A program made the translations under genes and the position numbers. A model generated the notes under the pieces. It did no database searches. It was not told the origin of the DNA and saw only the letters and a program-made list of their open reading frames with translations. A stretch of 64,000 nt of DNA. It comes from UBA6398 sp963644855. Lineage in GTDB: Bacteria > Bacteroidota > Bacteroidia > Bacteroidales > Bacteroidaceae. The stretch covers positions 42,093 through 106,092 of the forward strand of contig CAVIQL010000005.1 in the NCBI GenBank assembly GCA_963644855.1. Reading direction: 5' to 3'. Positions 27,169 to 36,265 of this stretch are shown in pieces (the stretch's first letter is position 1; every line of letters begins with the position of its first letter).

Positions 27169-27921
27169 ATGCTACTCTCGGTTGTCTTGATAACATGGAA
27201 TGGTCGCAGGCTGTTGGCAAACTGTCTGAAATCGTTGGATTTCCTTTTGCAGCGCAACGACACCGAGATAATTGTTGTCGACAATGGGAGCGAAGATGGC
27301 ACGATGCACTTTTTGCATGACAAATATCCACAAATCACAACAATTCCATTAGAAAGAAACCACGGCGTAGCGTATGCTCGAAATCGTGCGCTCGAACGTG
27401 CTACCGGCGATTTCCTATGGATTCTCGACAACGACACGGAACTTTCCGAACAAGTGGCTCTCGGGATGTTGGATTTCATGAAAAAAAATCCCGAAATAGG
27501 GCTTGCGGGCTGTCGTCTTGTTGATGCCGATGGATTGGTGCAGGAAAGTTGCAAACGCTTCCCCGGTATTGGCGAAAAGGTAAGGAACTTGCTTCATTCA
27601 CACGGCTATCGCTACGCCTACGGATTGGAGAAAATGAAAACTGACTTTGAGCCGGAATATCTGATAGGGGCTTGCCAATTGATAAGACGCGAAGCCTATG
27701 AAGCAGCAGGACCTTTGGACGAAAAGATATTCTATGGTCCCGAAGATGCTGACTTTTGTATGAGGGTAAGAAAAGCCGGATTTCATTTGGCATACGTTCC
27801 CGAATTTACTGTGTTGCACCATTGTCAGCGCATGACCCGCGGCAGAATTTTTACTCCCATCGGAATCAAACACATTGAAGGTTTGATGCATCTTTATTTC
27901 AAGTATAAACGTTTTTTCTGA
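27169..27921 (+). CDS. Family 2 glycosyltransferase
   Basis: 250 residues of GT-A fold. It starts LLSVVLITWNGRRLLANCLKSLDF, then EIIVVDNGSEDGT (nucleotide-binding), NHGVAYARNRAL, FLWILDNDTELS (DxD-type metal site) and FYGPEDADFCMRVRKAG (catalytic ED motif). It belongs to the rhamnosyltransferase/WbbL-like subgroup. It starts 3 bases after the radical SAM gene and its stop overlaps the following GNAT start by one base, showing translational coupling. Confidence 0.9.
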   Translation: MLLSVVLITWNGRRLLANCLKSLDFLLQRNDTEIIVVDNGSEDGTMHFLHDKYPQITTIPLERNHGVAYARNRALERATGDFLWILDNDTELSEQVALGMLDFMKKNPEIGLAGCRLVDADGLVQESCKRFPGIGEKVRNLLHSHGYRYAYGLEKMKTDFEPEYLIGACQLIRREAYEAAGPLDEKIFYGPEDADFCMRVRKAGFHLAYVPEFTVLHHCQRMTRGRIFTPIGIKHIEGLMHLYFKYKRFF

Positions 27922-28445
27922 TGTTGTTGCGGGGCAAGACGGTATATCTGCGAGCTATCGAGCCAGAAGATTTGGATTTGTTCTACAAAGTGGAAAACGA
28001 CACAACGCTTTGGGACTGCTCATCGACAAACATGCTTTACTCGCGCTTTGCCCTAAAAAATTTCATTGCCTCTACCACAAACGACATATACACCGACAAA
28101 CAAGCGAGACTTGTTGTATGCCGAAATTCCGACGATATTCCTGTGGCAATTGCCGACCTCACCAATTTTGAACCCCGTCATCTTCGCGCCGAAGTGGGTA
28201 TCATGGTGCTCATGCCTTACAGAAAATGCGGAATAGCTACCGAAACACTTGCGATGCTTGATACCTATGCACACCACACGCTTTTGATTCATACGCTCTA
28301 CGCTATCGCGGCAGAAGATAACCTTGCTTCGCAAAAACTTTTTGCCAAAGCGGGATACACCAAGGTTGCCGCCCTACCCAGTTGGCTCGCCACAGAAAAC
28401 GGATACCGCAACGCATCGCTCTTTGTAAAGACAATGAAAAATTAA
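27921..28445 (+). CDS. GNAT family N-acetyltransferase (RimJ/SpeG-like)
   Basis: 174 residues. It opens LLRGKTVYLRAIEPEDLDLFYKVEND, the RimJ-type start; the acetyl-CoA loop is VGIMVLMPYRKCGIATETLAMLD, followed by AEDNLASQKLFAKAGY. The acceptor is unknown. It overlaps the GT2 stop codon. Confidence 0.88.
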   Translation: MLLRGKTVYLRAIEPEDLDLFYKVENDTTLWDCSSTNMLYSRFALKNFIASTTNDIYTDKQARLVVCRNSDDIPVAIADLTNFEPRHLRAEVGIMVLMPYRKCGIATETLAMLDTYAHHTLLIHTLYAIAAEDNLASQKLFAKAGYTKVAALPSWLATENGYRNASLFVKTMKN

Positions 28446-28455
28446 TGGTGAACCC

Positions 28456-29358
28456 ATGGCTTTTGACAAGAATTCATTCGACATAAACGGCAGAAATCTA
28501 CTATCGATTGCGCTTTTCGCCGACGAAGATGTGATAGCTTTCGACAATGTAAAAGACATCAGTCTAAACAAGCAGGTAAAAATCGAAAACTTCATTATTG
28601 CCCTTTGCAACAAAGGACGAGGCGCGCTGAGCATCAACGGCACTAACTACAACGTGGGCGTTGGCGATTTCATAATATGCCGCCCAAACCACATTCTCGA
28701 AAATCTTATGGAAAGCATAGACTTTGAATGTTCGTGCCTATGCGTTTCAACGGAGTTTATGCAGAATGTAATTTTAATGGCAAACAGTTGGAATTTTAAA
28801 CTTCTCATTGAACAAAACCCGGTAATCCATCTCGACAACGAGGAGTCGGCTGTTATTAATGCTTATAGCACCTTGCTTAAATACAGTTTGGGAGGAACGC
28901 CGCGCCGCCACCGCAAAGAAATTCTCGAATCGCTCATGCGCGCCGCCGCATGCTACTTAACCGACATGCTGTTTCAGCACATGTCGTCGACGCCTCCCAC
29001 TTTCTATAAAAGCGAAGCAGTGTTCAACGCCTTTCTCGACCTTTTGTCTTCTACCTATCCGCGCCAACGCAAAGTGGAATACTATGCCGATAAACTCGGT
29101 ATCTCAAATCGTCGTCTTGCCTCGGTATGTTTGAGAGTAAGCGGTAAGACAGCGTTGCAACTAATCACCGAATACACCATACGCGATATCAAACGCGAAT
29201 TGCTGAAACCCGAAAACACCATTAAACAAGTGGCATTGAACATGAATTTCGAGAACGTTTCGTGTATGGGACGCTATTTCCGCAACATCACACGCATGTC
29301 GCCAAAAAAATTCCGCACCACATATATCCAAGACATGTTTTCGGAAGAAAACCGGTAA
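28456..29358 (+). CDS. AraC-family transcriptional regulator
   Basis: 300 residues: an N-terminal cupin-like sensor (FIIALCNKGRGALSINGTNYNVGVGDFIIC) and a C-terminal double helix-turn-helix (YYADKLGISNRRLASVCLRVSGKTALQLITEYTI, then TIKQVALNMNFENVSCMGRYFRNITRMSPKKFR). It has no nearby target evident. It follows the GNAT gene by 10 bases and ends the plus-strand run. Confidence 0.92.
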   Translation: MAFDKNSFDINGRNLLSIALFADEDVIAFDNVKDISLNKQVKIENFIIALCNKGRGALSINGTNYNVGVGDFIICRPNHILENLMESIDFECSCLCVSTEFMQNVILMANSWNFKLLIEQNPVIHLDNEESAVINAYSTLLKYSLGGTPRRHRKEILESLMRAAACYLTDMLFQHMSSTPPTFYKSEAVFNAFLDLLSSTYPRQRKVEYYADKLGISNRRLASVCLRVSGKTALQLITEYTIRDIKRELLKPENTIKQVALNMNFENVSCMGRYFRNITRMSPKKFRTTYIQDMFSEENR

Positions 29359-29429
29359 AATCCCGCAAAATCCGTTCTGTAAGCTATTAAACTATTTTCC
29401 AGTATTTTACATGCGACAAGCTATGTTTT

Positions 29430-29513
29430 TCAAAGCATACGGCTTATCGCAAAAATAATGTCCGATATTTTTTAAACAATATCCGACATTATTTAAAAAA
29501 TGTCAGACATCAG
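29430..29513. repeat. Family A element A4, abutting the cas2 stop codon
   Basis: Left flank GCATACGGCTTATCGCAAAA, then units at 29457-29477 and 29478-29498 and a truncated third unit (29499-29513) that runs into the cas2 stop codon (29510-29512). The 46 bases 29435-29480 differ at one position from 45181-45226 in A6, in the same orientation, at the other end of the CRISPR locus. Confidence 0.92.
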
Positions 29514-29995
29514 AAAAATAGAGTGGATTTGTTGTGAGTTATAATATCTATGTCGATTTTTTGTCCAATGATTTTCATCATTCTTAGATAGTCAGTAGTT
29601 ATAGGTAGAACAATTATGCTATCATTGTTTTCGTAGGCTTCTTGTACTTCGGTGAGGTCATTTTTGATTTCCGAATAAACTTCGGTAGATGTATTGCCGA
29701 GAAAAATTGAACGCTGTATTGGCGTACAACCACGGCGTTCGAGGTATTTGTGTACAAGTGTCCTTACTTTATTGCTTTCTATATCGTACATTACAAAAAA
29801 CAGCATTTTACCAGATTGTTTTTTCTGTAGTTCTACAATTCCGAGAATCTTTTTTATCCGGTTTTCAATAGTGTCAATAGATTCTCCTCTTTTTTCTTTT
29901 TTAGTCAAATCAGCAGTAGGGTGGAGCAGTTGTGCATTACGGATTTTTTGCATGCGCTCCACAAACGATAAGGGTGGTTTCTTTTTTCTTGGCAT
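29510..29995 (-). CDS. cas2: CRISPR-associated Cas2 with an N-terminal extension
   Basis: 161 residues. The C-terminal about 98 residues are Cas2: MLFFVMYDIESNKVRTLVHKYLERRGCTPIQRSIFLG with the conserved Asp at the end of the first strand, then IIVLPITTDYLRMMKIIG. Cas2 is the central dimer of the Cas1-Cas2 integrase. The first 63 residues (basic PRKKKPP start, then a helix IDTIENRIKKILGIVELQKK) are not part of usual Cas2. Translation could begin internally at Met 64, but the extension has no stop and looks like protein. It is the last gene of the CRISPR operon, immediately downstream of the CAPP gene. Confidence 0.92.
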   Translation of the reverse strand: MPRKKKPPLSFVERMQKIRNAQLLHPTADLTKKEKRGESIDTIENRIKKILGIVELQKKQSGKMLFFVMYDIESNKVRTLVHKYLERRGCTPIQRSIFLGNTSTEVYSEIKNDLTEVQEAYENNDSIIVLPITTDYLRMMKIIGQKIDIDIITHNKSTLFF

Positions 29996-30003
29996 TATAA
30001 GGA

Positions 30004-31032
30004 TTACAACCCGTTTTCGGCAAGAAAGCCATTAATGACTTCTTGCATAAGTTCGTTAGCTTCTTTGTCGGTACCAGTGCGAGGAGATTGTATTACTGAA
30101 AAGCCTCGTTTCCCATAGAAAAGATTGATTTCGGCTTTTTTCAAACCAATGCGGAATTTCATTTTCTTGCCGTATTGAATGTTTTCTACATCTGCAACAA
30201 CAATACCTTTGGTTTCAATGTATTGTTTTAGGTCGTCCATTATATCATTTAGAATTTCGGGTACGTATGCAGGAGCTTTGGCTGCTTTTTGTGCGGCTGC
30301 AGGATTAAGTGTATTGCGTATCTTTTCCATTATTTCGTTTCCAGGATCTACGATTTTTTGTTCCTTGCAGTTGTTTCCCGATGTTTTTTGCTTTTCCTCT
30401 TTTTCAATCTGTTTTTTTAGATCGAAAGCAGCGAGAATATCCTCATCGGGATTTATATAATCGGAAAGAATGATGGCTTCAGCGGCAGGATTGAAAAAAG
30501 CTTTAGAATCTGCGCTCAAGAAACAAGCACGCGACACATCGCATGTTTTGGTATCGACCACCTGTTCTATGTTGAAATGTTTGGAATATTTTGTTGCGAA
30601 AATTTTGTAGAACGTTTTATATAGCCCAGCATCGTAACATCTTTCTGCAAGTTTGAACATAACTTTCAAGCCATCACCTCCTGGAGAAACAAAACACATA
30701 ACGGTTCTCGGGTCTGTAGATATCTTTTCGCGCAAATCTTGAAGAACGAGACCTTTGTCTGTAATATGGTCGATATCTATGAGGAAATATTCTGTATAGG
30801 CAAAGTTTTCGTTTTTGCGATAAGGCGGATTAAATGCCGCACATACAAAGAAAGGTAGACGTTGTTTGAGATTGGCGTATCCCGAAGGGTTTAGATTTCT
30901 CACTATTCTGAGTTGCTCTATCAGCGAAGCCGTTTCGGGGTGCGGCTTTCTTATGGTGTCGAATATTTGTCTTATCTGCACCTTCTTCAACTGTTCTGTG
31001 GTGCTTTTTATATTGTTACCAACTGAAACCAT
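30004..31032 (-). CDS. CRISPR-associated primase-polymerase (CAPP, VirE_N/BT4734-like)
   Basis: 342 residues from the chosen ATG. The archaeo-eukaryotic primase pattern is visible: YFLIDIDHI (metal-binding Asp 86 and 88), FVSPGGDGLKVMF (about 115-126, second motif), and KTCDVSRACFLSADSKAFFNP (third motif region). After a basic linker there is a second helical/beta domain (residues about 245-342). CAPPs described in the literature occur beside Cas1-Cas2 in type III loci and make short DNA or RNA strands, probably during spacer capture. Here it lies between cas1 (7 bases upstream) and cas2. An upstream TTG/ATG would overlap cas1. 'Type B' assignment is from memory of the family, not computed. 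Confidence 0.82.
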   Translation of the reverse strand: MVSVGNNIKSTTEQLKKVQIRQIFDTIRKPHPETASLIEQLRIVRNLNPSGYANLKQRLPFFVCAAFNPPYRKNENFAYTEYFLIDIDHITDKGLVLQDLREKISTDPRTVMCFVSPGGDGLKVMFKLAERCYDAGLYKTFYKIFATKYSKHFNIEQVVDTKTCDVSRACFLSADSKAFFNPAAEAIILSDYINPDEDILAAFDLKKQIEKEEKQKTSGNNCKEQKIVDPGNEIMEKIRNTLNPAAAQKAAKAPAYVPEILNDIMDDLKQYIETKGIVVADVENIQYGKKMKFRIGLKKAEINLFYGKRGFSVIQSPRTGTDKEANELMQEVINGFLAENGL

Positions 31033-31039
31033 GATATAA

Positions 31040-32017
31040 TCAAATGTAGTGTTTGAATTTTTGTGCCATTTTTTTTGCGTATGCATTGATCTGGGTCAAA
31101 CGGCTGCGTTGCTGTGTAGCATCACTTTCTGTTATTTCGTCCAAATAGTCGTTTACCGATTGTATCAAAATACGCCGTCCCAGAGCTTCAAGCCAATAAG
31201 AACCATCAGGGCGTACAGAATAGTGCTCGTGGGTAATAGCTTTCTGGCGAAGAAGTTGTACAACAACAAAATCTATCCAAACTCGATAGAGTTCTATTAT
31301 ATCGTAAACAAGTACAGGACGATTGTAATCATCTCTGTGCATTACACCCACGTATGGGTCTATCCCTGCTTTGATTAGCGCACCTTCTATCTTACCATAA
31401 AGGAGACCGTAACCGTAATTGAGTAGAGCGTTAGCAATGTCGGTAGCGGGGTGTTGCGAACGTTTTTCAAAACGATACTCTGTGGGAAGAAAAAGATTGA
31501 GTACGTCGAAGTATATACGCGACGAAACGCCTTCCCAACCGCGAAGTGTGGGGGCTATATCCGATACAACTTTCCCTGATATGAATTGTATTTTTGTACG
31601 ATAATCTTCGAGACGACGGTTAGCTTTTTCTACTTCATTGTCGTATCCATCAGCCGAAAGCATTAGTAATAGTGCTTGTTGGTTGGAAATTTTGTTACGA
31701 ATTACATTTTTTATCCATTCTACGGCGTCGTGTGAAAACGAGAAAGAAAGTTGTCCTTTGCGGATTGTAGATACCGAACCATATTTAGGACTCCATATTC
31801 TCGCAACAGGATTGCCTGCTTTGTCGCTGAAGATTACTTCTATTTCGTTTTCAACGGCAAGTAATACAGCATCACTTGTTATCTGTGCTCCACGGCTTAT
31901 TTGTATAGCATTGACTCCTGATACAGGAATGCGCATGCGTCCATCGGCATTGGTGATGACAAAGCCTTCGTTGTCGCGACTTAATGATACGCCGAAATTG
32001 TTTATTACCAGTTCCAT
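31040..32017 (-). CDS. cas1: CRISPR integrase Cas1
   Basis: 325 residues with the N-terminal beta domain (IPVSGVNAIQISRGAQITSDAVLLAVENEIEVIF) and the helical catalytic domain. Metal ligands: Glu in RGWEGVSSRIYF, His in GVMHRDDYNRPVLVYD and Asp in the same segment's end. DIANALLNYGYGLLYGKIEGALIKAGIDP is the classic Cas1 signature. It integrates new spacers with Cas2. It starts 3 bases after the helicase gene. Confidence 0.97.
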   Translation of the reverse strand: MELVINNFGVSLSRDNEGFVITNADGRMRIPVSGVNAIQISRGAQITSDAVLLAVENEIEVIFSDKAGNPVARIWSPKYGSVSTIRKGQLSFSFSHDAVEWIKNVIRNKISNQQALLLMLSADGYDNEVEKANRRLEDYRTKIQFISGKVVSDIAPTLRGWEGVSSRIYFDVLNLFLPTEYRFEKRSQHPATDIANALLNYGYGLLYGKIEGALIKAGIDPYVGVMHRDDYNRPVLVYDIIELYRVWIDFVVVQLLRQKAITHEHYSVRPDGSYWLEALGRRILIQSVNDYLDEITESDATQQRSRLTQINAYAKKMAQKFKHYI

Positions 32018-32020
32018 TGG

Positions 32021-33475
32021 CTACATTATAAAGAAGTCGTCAACCACATATAGTTCTTTTTTTGCCCGAGTCATAGCTGTGTACATCCATTGGTAAACGT
32101 AGGGCTTCTCTTTCAAGGCAAAATTTCGTGGAATATCAAGAAAAATATTGTCCCATTCTCCACCTTGAACTTTGTGGCATGTGATAGAATAACCATAAAC
32201 AGCACGTAAAGCATTAATATATGGATCTTTCATCATTTGACGATTAAATTCGGAGTTAGTGCCAGTTTTGGTTTTCTTGATATCTTTGTCTTTCATGCGA
32301 TAATAAAAGTCAATGAAAAGATATCGCTGTTGTATTTGTGATATATTAGTTTCATTAGCGTACAATATGTTTGCGATGAGCTTTTGTGAGAAAGTTCGTT
32401 GAGTTGTCATGCTTTTTATACATACATCAATAAAAGTAAGCCCTGCTCTTTCTTCTTGATTTCCGATGTTTTCTACTATAACTAAGTCGCCGTTCATGAG
32501 CCCTGAAATATAATTATTTTGCGTAACGAGTAAAAGGTCCCCTGCTTGAAGAGTTGTAGAGTTCATTCCCAAGGTTGGCCGGATAATTTGTGTTACGGTA
32601 TTACTTTGACTATTGGAGTAGCATATCATTGTAGCATTGTTGAATCCATTTCTCTTTATTGTTTCAACGTATTTACTTACCAATTCGGCTTGATTATTCA
32701 ATAGATGTATGTTTCTACAGCCCTTAAGTGGAAATTTTGCCCATTTCCAAGGTTGAGGATTTGTGTAGAGCTTTCGCATCTTATGTGCAGAGCTCACAAT
32801 ATCATTGCCATTTTCTTGGCGTTTGATATCAGTAAGAGTAACTTCTATCGTGGTATATCCGAATTCTTTCTTGAGGTAATCTGACGAAAGCGCGGGAGAA
32901 AAATTTTGTTCTATAGGAGGTAACTGGCAAGGGTCTCCTATGAAAATAAATTTGCCTTTGCTGTTGTGTTCCAATAAATCTTTAAGCAAACGTCCACTTC
33001 CGAAAAAAGCCTGTCGTGGATTTCGATCTTTTTTGTCTGAAATCATTGATGCTTCATCAATGATGTAAAAAACTTCTTGTATATCTGTAGCTTTAATAAG
33101 TTCGAATCCTAGCAGTAAAGGTTCTTGTTGTACACTTTTATTTTTCTCTTGTTCTTCGGCAACCTTGTTAATGTCTTGATTAAAGTCTTTATAGACATAG
33201 ATGCACCCATGGATTGTTTCTGTTGCTATATTAGTAGTATCTCGCAGTATTTTTGCGGCACGACCAGTAGAAGCAAGTAATTTGTATTTATGATTGTGCT
33301 CTCTAAGGAATTCGACCATTTTTTTTACGGTTGTAGTTTTTCCTGTTCCAGCGTAGCCTTTCAAGATAAAACACTTACAGCTATTGTTATTTACAAATTC
33401 GACGAATCTTGCCAAGGCGCGTTTTTGATCACTTGAAAGTTCAAAAGATCCTGATTTCATATATTTATCCTTCAT
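32021..33475 (-). CDS. SF1 (RecD2/Dda-like) helicase within the CRISPR operon
   Basis: 484 residues. Walker A GYAGTGKT (residues 40-47), STGRAA (motif Ia), Walker B FYIIDEASMI, motif III GDPCQLPPIE, motif IV-like ICYSNSQ, motif V GYSITCHKVQGGEWDNIFLD and motif VI MYTAMTRAKKELYVVDD: a complete superfamily 1B helicase set. There is no nuclease domain. The first codons overlap the CARF-HEPN stop by 11 bases, and cas1 follows after 3 bases, so it is co-translated with the adaptation genes. A role in unwinding or processing new spacers, alongside CAPP, is inference. Confidence 0.88.
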   Translation of the reverse strand: MKDKYMKSGSFELSSDQKRALARFVEFVNNNSCKCFILKGYAGTGKTTTVKKMVEFLREHNHKYKLLASTGRAAKILRDTTNIATETIHGCIYVYKDFNQDINKVAEEQEKNKSVQQEPLLLGFELIKATDIQEVFYIIDEASMISDKKDRNPRQAFFGSGRLLKDLLEHNSKGKFIFIGDPCQLPPIEQNFSPALSSDYLKKEFGYTTIEVTLTDIKRQENGNDIVSSAHKMRKLYTNPQPWKWAKFPLKGCRNIHLLNNQAELVSKYVETIKRNGFNNATMICYSNSQSNTVTQIIRPTLGMNSTTLQAGDLLLVTQNNYISGLMNGDLVIVENIGNQEERAGLTFIDVCIKSMTTQRTFSQKLIANILYANETNISQIQQRYLFIDFYYRMKDKDIKKTKTGTNSEFNRQMMKDPYINALRAVYGYSITCHKVQGGEWDNIFLDIPRNFALKEKPYVYQWMYTAMTRAKKELYVVDDFFIM

Positions 33476-35153
33476 AGTTTCTAAATCTTTTGAATTGGAA
33501 TTCTACATAACGTTTCCCATTGCCTTCATCTTTTACAATACGGTAAGAAGTGGAACAGATGCAACGAATTCCTTCTGCTTTTAAGCGAGTAATTAAGGAA
33601 AACGTGAACGCCATTTCTCCCATTATATGCACTGTTACATTTTTTTCTTGAGCAATTTCAAAGATTTTATTAGCAAATTCTTCTACACGTTTTTCAATGT
33701 CTTTTTCATCGCTCATAGGATCGATTTGGGGAAAAGGTAAGTCCTCGCATTCTCCGTAAATTTTTGCCGCTTTTTTTTGTTCTTCCGACCATTGGGAGTA
33801 AGGGTGATTGGATAAGTTTATCAAAATGTTTGAAACCTTTTGTCGTGCATTAATATCTTTGATATTAAGTAAGTCTATACATTGTTTTATGCTTTTGTGG
33901 AAGTTTTTTTTGATATCTTTGAAATAGATTTCTCCTGTAAAACCAGCGTGGTTAATAGTGTTCCTGTATCTTGTTATTGTAGAATAGGACCTTCGTAATT
34001 GTTTTACTAAATTGTTATTAAATAAATAACGACTTAGTTCGATATTTTCTTTTAATCCGTTCTTCCACAAACTCTCGTCTCGCATGGTTCTTTCGTCAAC
34101 ACCAAGTATAGAAGCCCAATAATCTCGATACTTTCGGATATCATTTTTATAAGGATTCTTCTCTGCGAATTTGTCGCACAGGAAAGTTATAATACTTTCT
34201 TGACATAGGGTAAATCCTTGTTGTATCAAGTTGTATCTTTTGCACCAATTTATTGATTGTATGAGATTTTCAAAACTGCTAGGGTGAAATACTTCTATTG
34301 CTTCAGTGATACGATCCAAAATGTTTGACAATGGGATTGGAAGAATTTCTCTTTCCTTTACATTGCAAATATGTCGTTTGATTTCACTTGTTGTTTTTCC
34401 TTCAAAAAGTTGTTTGCCGCGACATGTAGAAATCTGTCCTTCGAATTCGTTAAGATTTTTGTTTAGCAGTTTTATCTCTTCGGAAATAAAACCTTTGACT
34501 CTTCTATCGCATGATAAAGATACTGTTTCTGTAAAACTTTTTACATGTCCGCTATCAATAAAATCAGCAGCGGCATTTGTCCATTCTAGTAGTTTTACCA
34601 GTGTGGTAAGATTCATAAGAGGGGCGATATATTGTTGATCCCGCGATTCATAGTTACCATAGCTTACGAACTTTACCTTAATATGCTTTAGAAATTTGGC
34701 ATAGTTCATAAGTACGAGTACAAACATGGGGAGGTATCTGAAACTGTGGGTTATATCGAAATATAGTTCATCGTCTTCTTGTAATTGGTCGTAGATGATA
34801 CTGAAATTTTCCCACAAATCTTCTTCAGTATTCCCTTCTTTTATGTCAACCTTTTGAACTTTTATACCAGTATTGTCAAGTTCTTCTTTGAGACCAATAT
34901 AATCTTCTTCTGTTTCTGCACCTCCTCTTCTACGTTTGCCAGATGCCGATGTGTTCCAATTTAATTCTTTTGCCTTGTCTGTGAGTAAGATATATATAGC
35001 ATCTTTGTCTGTCCATTTTTCGCTATAGAACAACTTTTCGAGTGTCGCTTGTTGGATAAATCTTGTTTCTTGTGAGATGAAATCTCCGTTTTGGTATCTG
35101 CATTTTCCGTAAAATCCAGTACCGAGTACCGACATAAATACTTTTCTTGCCAT
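33465..35153 (-). CDS. Csx1/Csx2-like CARF-HEPN ribonuclease with an extra C-terminal domain
   Basis: 562 residues. The N-terminal CARF domain is of the TM1812/TIGR02221 type: MARKVFMSVLGTGFYG, then ELYFDITHSFRYLPMFVLVLMNYAKF (ligand-binding motif near residue 132). The HEPN domain has the RxxxxH RNase motif RNTINH at about 396-401. Members cut RNA when bound by cyclic oligoadenylate made by Cas10. The last about 85 residues (VTVHIMGEMAFTFSLITRL, CICSTSYRIVKDE, VEFQFKRFRNYEG) form an additional alpha/beta module that I cannot name. It sits 5 bases after the PD-(D/E)xK effector gene. Confidence 0.85.
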   Translation of the reverse strand: MARKVFMSVLGTGFYGKCRYQNGDFISQETRFIQQATLEKLFYSEKWTDKDAIYILLTDKAKELNWNTSASGKRRRGGAETEEDYIGLKEELDNTGIKVQKVDIKEGNTEEDLWENFSIIYDQLQEDDELYFDITHSFRYLPMFVLVLMNYAKFLKHIKVKFVSYGNYESRDQQYIAPLMNLTTLVKLLEWTNAAADFIDSGHVKSFTETVSLSCDRRVKGFISEEIKLLNKNLNEFEGQISTCRGKQLFEGKTTSEIKRHICNVKEREILPIPLSNILDRITEAIEVFHPSSFENLIQSINWCKRYNLIQQGFTLCQESIITFLCDKFAEKNPYKNDIRKYRDYWASILGVDERTMRDESLWKNGLKENIELSRYLFNNNLVKQLRRSYSTITRYRNTINHAGFTGEIYFKDIKKNFHKSIKQCIDLLNIKDINARQKVSNILINLSNHPYSQWSEEQKKAAKIYGECEDLPFPQIDPMSDEKDIEKRVEEFANKIFEIAQEKNVTVHIMGEMAFTFSLITRLKAEGIRCICSTSYRIVKDEGNGKRYVEFQFKRFRNYEG

Positions 35154-35158
35154 TGTTC

Positions 35159-36241
35159 TTATGCTTTTAATGATTCTATAATGTCATCGAGTTGTGATGC
35201 CAAATTCTTGAAATCAAAAGATGGAGTTATGATTTTGATGTTATCGTCTTTGGCTTTTTCCAGCAAGCCTTGATTTGGCTTATAGAATGAGACGATTACT
35301 CCTTTTGATTTGTAGCTGCCATAGGTTTTGCAGATGCTCGCGAGTTTATAAATATTGTTTTGATCGAAAGTTCCCGATTTGCATTCTATGAAAAGCAGCG
35401 TATTTCCGATTTTTACAAGAATGTCGATTTCATTTTTGCTGGATTGTGTATTGGGGGATGATGATAGAGTGAATTCTACATTGGTCCATACTTCATGTTT
35501 TTCTTTTGCCCATTCGTTTACGGCATCTGCAACGAGTGTTTCCCACCAACGCCCTTTTAATAGCATTGAGTAAGAATCATGATAATCGGAGTGGAATACA
35601 TTTCTATCATTGTATTCTACGTCAATGCTTTTGTCTTTTCGGGTATAACGAACATCTTCCGTTTCGTAGAAGTTGGGTAATTGCTTAAATTTGTCGTAAT
35701 ATGCTGCTAATTTGTTATAGGCTTTCCTATTATTAGTTATGAAATTCCTTATTTCGATTGCACATTCGGTTTTTAGACTATTGTATTTGTAGGGTGTGGC
35801 ATTTTTTAGACTTTGGCCTTGTAAGGAGAATATTGTCTTGATGTTTATGTCGCATTTTAATGGCGTTTTTTCGAATGTCATAAGGTCGAGGCATGATTTT
35901 GAGTCGGTATAAATTACCCTTGCCCGGTGGTTTGCTGCACAAATAAATGCGGCAATTGCCATAGGTTTTGTGCCACCGGTTATGTTGTAGACGTATTCGT
36001 CTTCGAGATTGCCTTGAGCGTGGATTTTTTCACACCGGTCTTTGCAACTTCTGTCGTATGGATTTACTAAAGTTGTATGACAAATTATGCCTTCTTTCTT
36101 AAACACGTTGTTCAAGTGTTTTTGAAATACTGTTGTTTCTTTAGTGCCTATCAAATAAACAATATCGGGTTTATATGTTTTTACTGTGTAGTAAACTGGT
36201 AAAACTTCTTTGCTCACGAGGGCTATGTGGATTTTACTCAT
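35159..36241 (-). CDS. CARF-PD-(D/E)xK effector (Card1/Can2-like, DUF1887)
   Basis: 360 residues. The CARF part shows MSKIHIALVSKEVLPVYYTV, IVYLIGTKET and YVYNITGGTKPMAIAAF (the conserved ring-binding motif). The C-terminal restriction-endonuclease-like domain has GRWWETLVAD, NEIDILVKIGNTLLFIECKSG (Asp near 269, E-x-K near 282-284) and later VIVSFYKP. Homologues are nucleases switched on by cyclic tetra-adenylate that cut single-stranded DNA or RNA. It follows cas6 in the operon and adds a second, different effector. Confidence 0.9.
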   Translation of the reverse strand: MSKIHIALVSKEVLPVYYTVKTYKPDIVYLIGTKETTVFQKHLNNVFKKEGIICHTTLVNPYDRSCKDRCEKIHAQGNLEDEYVYNITGGTKPMAIAAFICAANHRARVIYTDSKSCLDLMTFEKTPLKCDINIKTIFSLQGQSLKNATPYKYNSLKTECAIEIRNFITNNRKAYNKLAAYYDKFKQLPNFYETEDVRYTRKDKSIDVEYNDRNVFHSDYHDSYSMLLKGRWWETLVADAVNEWAKEKHEVWTNVEFTLSSSPNTQSSKNEIDILVKIGNTLLFIECKSGTFDQNNIYKLASICKTYGSYKSKGVIVSFYKPNQGLLEKAKDDNIKIITPSFDFKNLASQLDDIIESLKA

Positions 36242-36265
36242 ATTGTTGCCTGTTTAGAATTTATT

